Source: JAQBFJ01 sp032123435 | Lineage (GTDB): Bacteria > Verrucomicrobiota > Kiritimatiellia > UBA8416 > JAQBFJ01 | Length of the DNA: 28,291 nucleotides | Direction of reading: 5' to 3' | Assembly (NCBI GenBank): GCA_032123435.1 | Contig: JAQBFJ010000125.1 | Location: 1 to 28,291 of the forward strand | Shown: in pieces, positions 7,377 to 13,981 of the stretch | Layout: each line of letters starts with the position of its first letter | How positions within the stretch are numbered: position 1 is the first letter of the stretch | The notes under the pieces: generated by a model | Database searches by the model: none | The model's input: only the letters and a program-made list of their open reading frames with translations | What the model was told of the DNA's origin: nothing | Program-made: the position numbers and the translations under genes

Positions 7377-7832
7377 TCATTGTGATTTATCGGTTGTTTC
7401 CCTGGCGACTTCCGGCAGTTCCTGAATAATTGTAATTGGTATTCCAGCCGGCGGCTCATCCTCCCATATCTTGATTCTGTACAGGATGCAGGATACTATT
7501 GTTATCGCGATTATTGCCATAATAATTGAGGTTAAGATATGGTGCGTCGTAAGCCAGTGCAGTATGGGATGTGTTATTGCTTTTATTATACGTTTACGAT
7601 GGTCGTCTGAAAGGCAGGCAGGCAGGCCGTGCTCTTCCGTTGTGCGCAGGAGTTCCGTGGTATTCTGTATTTCGGCAGCTTCTTCCCTGCAGTTAGGGCA
7701 TTTCTGAAGGTGTGTCCGGACGAGATCCGACGGGCCTTCACTCAATTCGCGGGACATATACTCGAACAGTACTGTTCGTATATCTTCGCATTTCATCTGA
7801 ATCTTTCCTGGATTTGTTTTCTTCTTACTCAT
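7377..7832 (-). CDS. Membrane anti-sigma factor with zinc-finger domain (ECF partner 1)
   Basis: Probable anti-sigma factor that sequesters the sigma factor encoded just upstream. The 151-residue protein has an N-terminal putative zinc finger of the zf-HC2/ZAS kind: Cys15, His41, Cys45 and Cys48 (HLQKCPNC), one transmembrane segment about residues 99-120 (ILTSIIMAIIAITIVSCIL), and a short proline-containing periplasmic tail of about 30 residues. The start at 7832 gives a 4-nt ATGA overlap with the sigma gene; an internal Met13 is an alternative. The tail is too short for a sensor domain, so signal sensing may require another protein. Confidence 0.82.
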   Translation of the reverse strand: MSKKKTNPGKIQMKCEDIRTVLFEYMSRELSEGPSDLVRTHLQKCPNCREEAAEIQNTTELLRTTEEHGLPACLSDDHRKRIIKAITHPILHWLTTHHILTSIIMAIIAITIVSCILYRIKIWEDEPPAGIPITIIQELPEVARETTDKSQ

Positions 7833-8371
7833 AATACCTTAGCCTTTTTCAGTTCAGCAGCCATTTTTTTCATGGCATGATGCAGAATATATCCAATATT
7901 GCCTGTTGTAAGGTTGGTGATATCACTGATTTCACGATAAGACTTTTCTTCATATACTTTCAGGATTACGATTTGCTGTTCACGCAGGCTGAGTTTGCGG
8001 AGCGTTCTTTCCGCGTATTTGGCTTTTTCGCTTATTCGGAAGCCTTCTCCACGGTTGGCTGGAATGCAGTCAGGATATTCCTGCGCGTGTTTAAAGTGGA
8101 GTAGATTCAGGCGTGATTCTTTTCGCATGTAGTCCACGGCGCAGTTATGAGTTACGCGATACAGCCAGCTTGACAGCTGTGCCGATGGTTCAAATTCTTC
8201 CTTCCAACTGGTGAACAGTTTGATGAAAGTATTTTGTACTACATCCTGTGCGGCATTGTTGTCGTGCAGAATGCGGGCGGCATAACGCAGGAGGGCTTCC
8301 TCATACTTTGACACCAGCATTTCAAAGGCGTCTATTTTGGCGGTGTTGCGTTGTTTGCGTGTTTTGTCCAT
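7829..8371 (-). CDS. RNA polymerase ECF sigma factor (sigma-70 family), module 1
   Basis: ECF sigma factor, 180 aa, normal length. Region 2 covers about residues 17-85 (EEALLRYAARILHDNNAAQDVVQNTFIKLF... SWLYRVTHNCAVDYMRK); region 4 about 118-172 (LRKLSLREQQIVILKVYEEKSYREISDITNL... GYILHHAMKKM), with the -35-binding HTH. It is first in a tight operon with its anti-sigma factor and pdxA. Divergent from the HAD gene across 158 bp; a self-activated promoter would be expected there but I could not assign one. The basic N-terminal extension (MDKTRKQRNTAKID) is short. Confidence 0.9.
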   Translation of the reverse strand: MDKTRKQRNTAKIDAFEMLVSKYEEALLRYAARILHDNNAAQDVVQNTFIKLFTSWKEEFEPSAQLSSWLYRVTHNCAVDYMRKESRLNLLHFKHAQEYPDCIPANRGEGFRISEKAKYAERTLRKLSLREQQIVILKVYEEKSYREISDITNLTTGNIGYILHHAMKKMAAELKKAKVL

Positions 8372-8477
8372 TAATTATCTGTCCTGCTGTGCTGTAATCA
8401 TAGTATACGCCGTGAAAGCCGGTTTTGTTAGTATTCTGACGTACCCGTGCGGATAGTCAAGCAGACGATTGGACTGG

Positions 8478-8492
8478 ACTCGTGAAATAAAC
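8478..8492 (+). repeat. Short intergenic repeat, copy 1
   Basis: The 15-mer ACTCGTGAAATAAAC occurs here and again exactly at 26990-27004; similar bases (RGG) follow both copies. Both lie between genes. An exact 15-mer shared by chance within 28 kb is unlikely, but the function is unknown. Here it lies within about 40 bp of the HAD start codon, so a regulatory site is possible. Confidence 0.5.
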
Positions 8493-8529
8493 GGGTTAGA
8501 ATGTTTGTGGTATTTATATTTGGTTATTT

Positions 8530-9195
8530 ATGGCTGATAAAACAATAAAACATGTTGTATGGGACTGGAATGGGACATTGTTTGATGACGCGCAGGCATG
8601 CGTGGAGACTCTTAATATTATTTTGAAAAAAAGAAGTCTGCCCAGCGTAACACTTGAGGAGTACAGAAAAGTTTTTAAGTTTCCCGTGAAGGAATACTAT
8701 GAACTTCTGGGATTCGACTTTTCTGTTGAAGATTGGGACGGCATGGCGCGCGAGTTTTATGGTATATATGAAAATAAAGCTTCAATCATGTCACTTCGCG
8801 CTGGAATAATTGATGTGCTGAGAAGCCTGCGTGTGAACGGAATGCCGATGTCGGTGCTTTCAGCCTCCGAAACGAATTTTCTTGAAAAAGCGCTAGCGGA
8901 AAAAGGGGTCAGAGAATTCTTCGAAGGGGTTTACGGGCTTTCAGATATCTATGCCGGTTCAAAACATGATGCCGGCATGAGGCTGATTTCCGATCTGCGC
9001 GTTTCGGCCGGAGCGATATTATTGATTGGCGATACTACGCATGATTACGAGGTAGCGTGCGGGTTGGGGTGTCAATGTCTGCTGATAACAGGCGGACATC
9101 AGGCAGAGGACCGGCTCAGACAGTGTACCTGTCGCGTTATATCCGATGTAGGAATGATGCTTGAAACAGGCTATTTCCAGTATTCGAACGCATGA
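8530..9195 (+). CDS. HAD-superfamily hydrolase (phosphoglycolate phosphatase-like) with DxN motif
   Basis: A 221-residue haloacid-dehalogenase-fold protein with an alpha-helical cap after motif I. Motif I is WDWNGTLFDD: the nucleophile Asp12 is present but the usual second Asp (acid/base) is Asn14. Motif II Ser111 (SVLSAS), Lys145 (GSKHDAG) and motif IV G167-D-T-T-H-D172 are present. The fold resembles Gph/PGP phosphatases; the Asn substitution suggests a variant subfamily with uncertain activity. No Shine-Dalgarno is evident before the ATG (TTTGGTTATTT). It is followed after 85 bp by the BamD-like gene, possibly in the same transcript. Substrate cannot be told from sequence. Confidence 0.85.
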   Translation: MADKTIKHVVWDWNGTLFDDAQACVETLNIILKKRSLPSVTLEEYRKVFKFPVKEYYELLGFDFSVEDWDGMAREFYGIYENKASIMSLRAGIIDVLRSLRVNGMPMSVLSASETNFLEKALAEKGVREFFEGVYGLSDIYAGSKHDAGMRLISDLRVSAGAILLIGDTTHDYEVACGLGCQCLLITGGHQAEDRLRQCTCRVISDVGMMLETGYFQYSNA

Positions 9196-9280
9196 TTGCC
9201 GCCTGTTGGCTGATTTACGCTTTTTGAGCGGTGTAAATACATATTGACCCCTGAAATGTCCGCTTATATCTTCATAGGTT

Positions 9281-10294
9281 ATGCGAGAACATTTATATTC
9301 TGGTGTTGTTGGGCTTATCCTTGCCTGCCTGTTAGCATCTACTCTCTCTGCGCAAGAGCAGGATTTTGAACCGAGACTGGACATGCTGCCCCCGGGAAGG
9401 AAACAGCCAAGTGTTTTTCATCGGCCCGGGAAGGAAACACCGTCTGAGCAATTGAAATATGCCAGGGCTTTATATGATGATGGCGCGATACGAAAAGCCA
9501 TGAAACAGTACAGGGCTCTTGTTCATCAGTGGCATGATACTGATGATGCTGTGCAGGCCCAGGAAGCATACGCGAAATTACTGCAGGAAAAAGGGAAGTA
9601 TTTTCGCGCCTTTGACGAATTCCAATATCTAATTGATAATTATTCCGGCAAATTTCCGTACAAAGCGGTTATTGAACGTCAGTTCCAGATTGCCAATCAT
9701 ATCAGAACGGCAAAAAGACGTGTGTTGTTTATTCTTAATGAATATACCTCACCGGAACGGGCGTTACCTATGTTCGAAAAAATTGTGGATAACGCCCCCA
9801 ACTGGGATAAGGCTCCAGAAGCGCAATTCTGTCTGGCACTGATTCATGAGCAGGGCAAGGACTATGAAGAAGCCGCAAAAGCGTATGAAGAGCTTCAAAG
9901 TCGTTGGCCTGACAGTGATTTTGTTAACAGCGCCGGATACAGGCGGGCGGAATGTTTGTATTACATAGCTCGCGAGAAACCGCGTGACGAGATAAAATGC
10001 AGAAGCGCACTTTCGGCCTTTTCGGCATTTCTGAGAGATTATCCTGATGACAATGACAGAGAAAAAGTTCAACAGTATATTAAAGAGCTCAGCGATCAGC
10101 TTGCCGATTCATACTATGAGCGGGCATTATTTTATGACAGAACCGGCAGGAAGCCCGAAGCCGCGTTCATAGCGTATTCTGATTTCGTCAGAAACTGTCC
10201 CGCGTCTGACATGATTGAGAAAGCAAAGGAAAGAATAGCCGAACTAGAAAGCGAAATCGCACGTGTTTCCGGCGGAAAAGATAAAAACAAATAA
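9281..10294 (+). CDS. BamD/YfiO-like tetratricopeptide protein, exported
   Basis: Probable periplasmic or outer-membrane-associated TPR protein of the BamD (outer-membrane beta-barrel assembly) family, 337 aa. The N-terminus has a signal peptide (VVGLILACLLASTLSA, cleavage near residue 24 before QEQDF). A cysteine occurs in the hydrophobic stretch but without a good lipobox, so it may not be a lipoprotein, unlike classic BamD. TPR-like helices run from about residue 52 to the end (KYARALYDDGAIRKAMKQYRALV; AYEELQSRWPDSDFV; AFSAFLRDYPDD). It lies 40 bp ahead of the LptE-like gene, forming an outer-membrane biogenesis pair. A generic TPR (YbgF/CpoB-like) role is the main alternative. Confidence 0.75.
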   Translation: MREHLYSGVVGLILACLLASTLSAQEQDFEPRLDMLPPGRKQPSVFHRPGKETPSEQLKYARALYDDGAIRKAMKQYRALVHQWHDTDDAVQAQEAYAKLLQEKGKYFRAFDEFQYLIDNYSGKFPYKAVIERQFQIANHIRTAKRRVLFILNEYTSPERALPMFEKIVDNAPNWDKAPEAQFCLALIHEQGKDYEEAAKAYEELQSRWPDSDFVNSAGYRRAECLYYIAREKPRDEIKCRSALSAFSAFLRDYPDDNDREKVQQYIKELSDQLADSYYERALFYDRTGRKPEAAFIAYSDFVRNCPASDMIEKAKERIAELESEIARVSGGKDKNK

Positions 10295-10334
10295 CAATAT
10301 GCGATTACTGTATGACATGAAGCTGGAGGATAAA

Positions 10335-10883
10335 ATGTTGAAATATTTCCGCGTGATGATTTCGCGATTCGCAATATGCGGGATTGTATGTCTCTGTTCT
10401 GTTTTGACGGCAGGTTTGACTGGGTGTGCCGGGTTCGGTTATACGCTTGGATCCACCTTGCCGCCCAATCTCAGGTCAGTCTATGTGCCAACATTTGTTA
10501 ACCGTTCCAACGAACCACTTCTGGAGATAGAGGCAACCAAGGCCGTAATTCAGGAATTGCAGAGAGACGGCAGTCTTAAGGTTGTTGACAAGGATACGGC
10601 CGATTTTCTTTTAAAGGTTGCGCTTGTTGATTGCAGTTTAAAACCGCTCAGGTATGACCGTGACAGCGGCAAGACGACCGCCGAATACAGGCTTGAAATC
10701 ACGGCTGATATTGTGCTCAGTCGTATACAGGCGAAAGAATTCATAGTTGTAAAAAGGGTTAGAGGCGAATTTGATTTCAGGCCTGGTGGCGATCTGCAAT
10801 CCGCCAAGCGTGCCGCTTTGCCCGGAGCCTGTCGAGATTTAGCGCATGACGTTGTTGAATCAGTAGTAGAGTACTGGTACTGA
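10335..10883 (+). CDS. LptE-like LPS-assembly lipoprotein
   Basis: Outer-membrane lipoprotein predicted to partner LptD in lipopolysaccharide insertion. The start at 10335 is chosen because GGAGG lies 5 nt upstream and it gives a normal lipoprotein signal: MLKYFRVMISRF... with hydrophobic core and lipobox LTGC; an ORF extension to 10263 would overlap the previous gene. After the Cys the sequence GFGYTLGSTLPPNLRSVYVPTFVNRSNEP... is characteristic of the LptE family (GY.L... then a strand on NxT/NRS), about 182 residues in total. The stop codon overlaps the repeated 45-bp segment at 10880, a possible terminator. LPS presence is implied, in keeping with a diderm. Confidence 0.82.
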   Translation: MLKYFRVMISRFAICGIVCLCSVLTAGLTGCAGFGYTLGSTLPPNLRSVYVPTFVNRSNEPLLEIEATKAVIQELQRDGSLKVVDKDTADFLLKVALVDCSLKPLRYDRDSGKTTAEYRLEITADIVLSRIQAKEFIVVKRVRGEFDFRPGGDLQSAKRAALPGACRDLAHDVVESVVEYWY

Positions 10884-10924
10884 TCCGGATGCCGCATGAG
10901 AATCAGCAAGGGAATTTTTTTGAC
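10880..10924 (+). repeat. 45-bp repeated segment ending in T7, copy 1 (possible terminator)
   Basis: The segment starts CTGATCCGGATGCCGCATGA and ends in a run of seven T. A near-identical copy is at 27008-27052; they differ by two substitutions and one indel. It begins at the last base before the lptE stop codon TGA. CTGAT and ATCAG in copy 1 can pair around it, and the T run follows closely, so it may terminate lptE transcription, but the stem is weak. From 10925 a short palindromic insert (CCCTACTTCGC...GCTACGAAGGG) interrupts what in copy 2 continues directly as GACAGGATTACAGG. Confidence 0.6.
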
Positions 10925-10976
10925 CCTACTTCGCTGATAAGCTACGAAGGGCAGGCAGGATTAACGAAATTTCTTC

Positions 10977-11200
10977 ACCACGGAGTTCACGGAGGCACGG
11001 AGAAGACCGAGGGTTACATCAAATCCAATATTGCTTCGCAATCCCGGATTTGATGCAACGTTGTTGTCGGGGAGAAAACATCCGAAATTACCTCACCTCC
11101 TCCAACATGAAAATTATTGTATTAATTGTCAAACACTCTTTTCAGAATTAAATCAACTCTCTTCTCTGTATTGCTCTGTGCCTCCGACAACTCCGTGGTA
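10977..11200. repeat. Nested palindromic element, CACGGAG type
   Basis: This fills most of the gap between convergent lptE and rpsT (10884-11311), which has no gene. Outer arms at 10977-11005 and 11161-11200 are imperfect inverted repeats built from CACGGAG units about 9 nt apart (ACCACGGAGTT..GGAGGCAC.GAG). Inside, 11017-11055 is a hairpin: CATCAAATCC pairs with GGATTTGATG, enclosing a second stem ATTGC-TTC-GCAAT. The layout parallels the elements at 18238-18558 and 27046-27189. A low-complexity TTGGAAATTGGAATTGG stretch follows near 11220-11236. Confidence 0.75.
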
Positions 11201-11262
11201 AACATCCCTTTCCCCCCACTTGGAAATTGGAATTGGTCATTGGATATTCAACTTCCCCTCTC

Positions 11263-11313
11263 TTTCCACGTGAAGAGTTTTTGAATGTCGCCGGCGGCCA
11301 TCGGGCGGGGATT
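11263..11313 (-). pseudogene. Remnant of the 3' end of an iron-alcohol-dehydrogenase gene, fused to rpsT 3' flank
   Basis: Read on the minus strand directly after the rpsT stop, the sequence gives NPRPMAAGDIQKLF, nearly the same as the C-terminus NPRPVAAGDIQKLLEKLF of the iron-containing alcohol dehydrogenase at 27231-28291. The nucleotide differences are mostly synonymous third-position changes, plus a 12-nt deletion between AAACTC repeats and TGG in place of the stop TAG. The similarity continues about 15-20 bp past the stop. It is far too short to be functional. Interpreted as the scar of a recombination or deletion that joined rpsT to the end of a lost Fe-ADH gene. Confidence 0.65.
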
Positions 11314-11572
11314 ACAGCGCGGCAATCTTGAGGGTAGCCCTTGATATTTTACGGCTGGCGGCGTTTGCTTTTATTACTGATGTTTTGACAGCTTTATCCA
11401 GGGCGGATCGGTAAGTCCGCAGCATTTCCTGACTTTTAACCTTATCCTTCTTTGCAATCGCTTCGTCGAGCTTTTTTCGTATGCTGGCGATTCTGGATTT
11501 TACGCTCTTGTTGGCGAGGCGTTTTTTCTCAGATGTCTTGATTGATTTCGCGGCGCTTTTAGTAGTAGGCAT
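11312..11572 (-). CDS. rpsT: 30S ribosomal protein S20
   Basis: Small-subunit ribosomal protein that binds 16S rRNA near the base of the body. 86 aa, lysine/arginine-rich and helical, normal size. The start MPTTKSAAKSIKTSEKKRLANKSVKSRI and the central RTYRSALDKAVKT...NAASRKISRATLKIA are diagnostic for bS20. It is monocistronic here. A promoter is visible 60-90 bp upstream (TTGACC/TATCAT). The stop codon TAA is the exact place where similarity to the Fe-ADH gene end begins. Confidence 0.97.
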   Translation of the reverse strand: MPTTKSAAKSIKTSEKKRLANKSVKSRIASIRKKLDEAIAKKDKVKSQEMLRTYRSALDKAVKTSVIKANAASRKISRATLKIAAL

Positions 11573-11631
11573 ATTTTGTTTAACTCCCGGCTTGCTTTCC
11601 TATCTTCTGATTCAATATTTAAGAAACTGTT

Positions 11632-11659
11632 ATGATAATGTTAAAAACAGCAAGGTCAA
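11632..11659 (-). promoter_or_regulatory. Probable sigma-70 promoter of rpsT
   Basis: On the minus strand, TTGACC (11659-11654) and TATCAT (11637-11632) are 16 bp apart. Transcription would begin about 50 nt before the rpsT ATG. A GGGAG lies about 11 nt before the ATG. No leader structure for autoregulation was recognised. Confidence 0.55.
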
Positions 11660-11770
11660 CCTGAAAAATCGTTTATCTTGGTCTTCACCCTGTCTTTTCA
11701 GGTGTTTGGCCATAGATTCGGATGATCCTGCCTGAAAGGCCGGCAGTCGAGACCCGGTTAACGGAGGTTT

Positions 11771-12493
11771 TTGTTTTTTTCAGAAGTCTTTCGGGTTAAT
11801 ATATGGGGCGTGATACAAAAACTTATACGGTTATTTGTCGGAATTCTGCTGATTCCATTTTGTGTGGTCATAACACGCACAACAATGTCGCTGATAGCAA
11901 TGATTCAGCCTGACTCGGCCGATGTTATGCCGCCTGCCGGCTGGGCGCTTGGTCTGGGTTATCTGTTATGGCTGTTGCTGTATTTTACACTGCCGCGCCC
12001 GGTAAGGACTTATGTGCTGGCACATGAACTGACGCATGCATTGTGGGGTTTGATGAGGGGCGCGAAAGTTCATCGTATGCGGGTGTCGAAAGAGAGTGGC
12101 AGTGTTACTTTATCCAAGAGTGATTTCTTGATCGCGCTTGCGCCGTATTTTTTCCCTCTCTACACGGTGCTCGTTATTGCCGTTTATTATATTGTGTCTA
12201 TTTTCATTGAAATGGAAAGTTACTATTTATATTGGCTTGGTCTTGTCGGTTTTACATGGGGTTTTCATTTCACATTCACAATAAGCATGCTTTCACAGCG
12301 GCAGAGCGATATTCAGCAATATGGTCATATTTTCTCATACGCGCTGATTTATTTTTTGAATATTGCCGGTATAGGACTTTGGACAGTCATCATTTCATCT
12401 GCTACGATTGGACACATGATCGAATTAATGAGCGCGCATACACACTGGATATGGGTGTTCATAAGGGTTTTTGTTGCAGAAAATCTACAATAA
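11771..12493 (+). CDS. Membrane zinc metalloprotease-like protein (HExxH, M50-like)
   Basis: A 240-residue polytopic membrane protein with about five hydrophobic segments (near 18-35, 58-74, 120-142, 148-172, 188-212). HELTH at 85-89 (VLAHELTHALWGLMRGAKV) is a metalloprotease zinc motif at the membrane edge, as in M50/site-2-protease-like or DUF3267-like families. A clear NPDG third-ligand motif is not seen; LAPYFFPLY (around 125-133) is in the corresponding place. The annotated start is TTG with GGAGG only 3 nt upstream; a GTG at 11810 is an alternative. It lies 37 bp before an ECF sigma/anti-sigma pair, suggesting a role in cleaving that anti-sigma. Exact family not recognised. Confidence 0.72.
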   Translation: MFFSEVFRVNIWGVIQKLIRLFVGILLIPFCVVITRTTMSLIAMIQPDSADVMPPAGWALGLGYLLWLLLYFTLPRPVRTYVLAHELTHALWGLMRGAKVHRMRVSKESGSVTLSKSDFLIALAPYFFPLYTVLVIAVYYIVSIFIEMESYYLYWLGLVGFTWGFHFTFTISMLSQRQSDIQQYGHIFSYALIYFLNIAGIGLWTVIISSATIGHMIELMSAHTHWIWVFIRVFVAENLQ

Positions 12494-12530
12494 ACAGGTT
12501 TTGGATACGTTGTAATATACAGGAAAAGCG

Positions 12531-13103
12531 ATGGAACAGAGCGACAGGGAGCTGATTGGGAGGTATTTGGAAGGATACACAGGCGCTTTAGAGGAGCTTG
12601 TTCATAAGTATCGTCGTCCTTTGTTCGGGTTTATCTGCAATATGACGAGAGGCAATGACGAGCCTGAGGAGATATTTCAGGAGGTATGGTTCAGGGCAAT
12701 CAAGAAGCTGGATCTTTATAAGAGTAAGAATTTCTGCGGGTGGCTGATACGAATTGCTCATAATCTGGTAATTGATCGGGCCCGGCGCAGGAAACCAGAG
12801 CTGAGTCTTGATCAGGATAATAATGATGGACGATCGTTGGTTGAAAATATTGCCAACAGAGATGAAGGGCCGGTTTCGAAAATTGAGGCAGGTGAACTTG
12901 GCCGTAGAATAGAAAAGGAAACATTGTTATTGCCGAGTGAACAAAAAGAGGTGTTTATAATGCGCGCGCAGTTGAATATGTCGTTCAAGGAAATAGCAAA
13001 AATTCAAGGCGTTTCAATTAATACCGCGCTTGCCAGAATGCAATATGCCCTTGATAAACTCAGGCAGGTTTTGAGATCTGATTATGATGAATTATGCGGG
13101 TGA
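12531..13103 (+). CDS. RNA polymerase ECF sigma factor, module 2
   Basis: ECF sigma factor, 190 aa. Region 2 is about residues 5-87 (LIGRYLEGYTGALEELVHKYRRPLFGFICNM... EEIFQEVWFRAIKKL... GWLIRIAHNLVIDRARRRK), the linker is acidic, and region 4 is about 133-183 (LPSEQKEVFIMRAQLNMSFKEIAKIQGVSINTALARMQYALDKLR). AGGA lies 6 nt before the ATG. It is only distantly similar to the sigma factor at 7829-8371, so the two modules are not a recent duplication. Its anti-sigma gene starts 17 nt downstream. Confidence 0.92.
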   Translation: MEQSDRELIGRYLEGYTGALEELVHKYRRPLFGFICNMTRGNDEPEEIFQEVWFRAIKKLDLYKSKNFCGWLIRIAHNLVIDRARRRKPELSLDQDNNDGRSLVENIANRDEGPVSKIEAGELGRRIEKETLLLPSEQKEVFIMRAQLNMSFKEIAKIQGVSINTALARMQYALDKLRQVLRSDYDELCG

Positions 13104-13119
13104 TACGGGAGGATTCGGT

Positions 13120-13716
13120 ATGAGCTGTGAAAAAATGAGAGACAAAATATTATTGGCCGAATCGGGCGAATTAACAGAACGTGAAAAACGGAAGCTTGAA
13201 GCGCATCTGGCGGTTTGCGCGGATTGCCGGGCGTATTGCGGAAATGCGCGTGAAATCGTTTCAATGGCATTGAATACGCAAATTGTTAAGGATACGCCGC
13301 AAGATGTGTTGGCCCGGATTTGTTCTACCGGTGAGAAACGGAGAAAATGTGCGACAGGAATAATTATTTTCAGGCCGATAGTAATGCAGGTATTGGCGTA
13401 TGCGGCAGTGTTGGCTCTGTTTATCGGCGGCTGGACGATGTTAAAGTATGGCAATGAACAAACAAGCCGCATGAATGAAATCGGCGTTATTCTGGATATG
13501 GTTTCGGATGATACGATGATGGGCGATGAATATGAGAGCGCCATTAATGAAACATCGAGTCTTAAGGAGCTTGCGGACCAGCTTCTGATAATTGAAGGAC
13601 TTATGGCGGATGATCTTATTGATGGTCTGGATGAAGAAGATCTGATTGAGGATTCTCAGCCAGCAGTTCTTCAATCGCGTAATATTCCCGCGCTCTGCGT
13701 GAAAAGATGTGCATGA
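13120..13716 (+). CDS. Membrane anti-sigma factor with zinc-finger domain (ECF partner 2)
   Basis: A 198-residue anti-sigma factor. The start at 13120 is preferred over 13084 because GGGAGG lies 7 nt upstream and it avoids overlap with the sigma gene. Zinc-finger residues: Cys3, His29, Cys33 and Cys36 (HLAVCADC), with Cys40 nearby. One transmembrane segment around residues 88-107 (VMQVLAYAAVLALFIGGWTML). The C-terminal 90 residues are acidic and extracytoplasmic if the N-terminus is inside. The last about 33 codons are antisense to the rsfS coding end (101-bp overlap), so the final segment (PAVLQSRNIPALC...) may be a late extension after loss of an earlier stop. Confidence 0.82.
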   Translation: MSCEKMRDKILLAESGELTEREKRKLEAHLAVCADCRAYCGNAREIVSMALNTQIVKDTPQDVLARICSTGEKRRKCATGIIIFRPIVMQVLAYAAVLALFIGGWTMLKYGNEQTSRMNEIGVILDMVSDDTMMGDEYESAINETSSLKELADQLLIIEGLMADDLIDGLDEEDLIEDSQPAVLQSRNIPALCVKRCA

Positions 13717-13981
13717 TGATATCGGAATAATCCAGGATTATCCAGCCACTCTCGTGATCACCGGCCTGGCGGCATGAACATTGATCCTCATGTTTCAGTG
13801 CGTGTTGTATTTCACGGGATAATGCTTTCAGATGCGGAGCGCTGGATCCCGTTACCAGTAGATGATAATCCGTTACGCTAGAAGTCTGCCTGACATCGAT
13901 CAGGACGATATTTTCACCCTTGGTCGCATCCAGTATTTTCGCGGCCTTTTTTGCGAGAGCTGGTATTTGTTTATCTGCCAT
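13616..13981 (-). CDS. rsfS: Ribosomal silencing factor RsfS (YbeB/Iojap family)
   Basis: Binds uL14 on the 50S subunit and blocks joining of subunits under starvation. 121 aa. Seen: family core VLIDVRQTSSVTDYHLLVTGSSAPHLKALSREI and GDHESGWIILDYSDIIMHIFSRRAREYYAIEELL. After EELL the family normally stops; here about 13 residues (AENPQSDLLHPDHQ) follow and are read from the antisense of the anti-sigma gene. The start overlaps the nadD 3' end by 11 nt, the common nadD-rsfS arrangement. Confidence 0.93.
   Translation of the reverse strand: MADKQIPALAKKAAKILDATKGENIVLIDVRQTSSVTDYHLLVTGSSAPHLKALSREIQHALKHEDQCSCRQAGDHESGWIILDYSDIIMHIFSRRAREYYAIEELLAENPQSDLLHPDHQ

Noticed and set aside
7763..7778. 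16-bp perfect palindrome CGAACAGTACTGTTCG, resembling a Gram-positive SOS box
   Set aside because: It lies inside the anti-sigma coding region, has the wrong spacing for a CGAAC-N4-GTTCG box, differs from the lexA operator here, and one such palindrome is expected by chance in a window of this size.
10263..10334. Upstream start for the LptE-like gene
   Set aside because: It would overlap the BamD-like gene and put 24 polar residues before the lipoprotein signal; GGAGG marks ATG 10335.
10977..11200. CRISPR array
   Set aside because: The repeated units are 7-9 nt, degenerate and arranged as inverted arms, without regular repeats and spacers; no cas genes are present.
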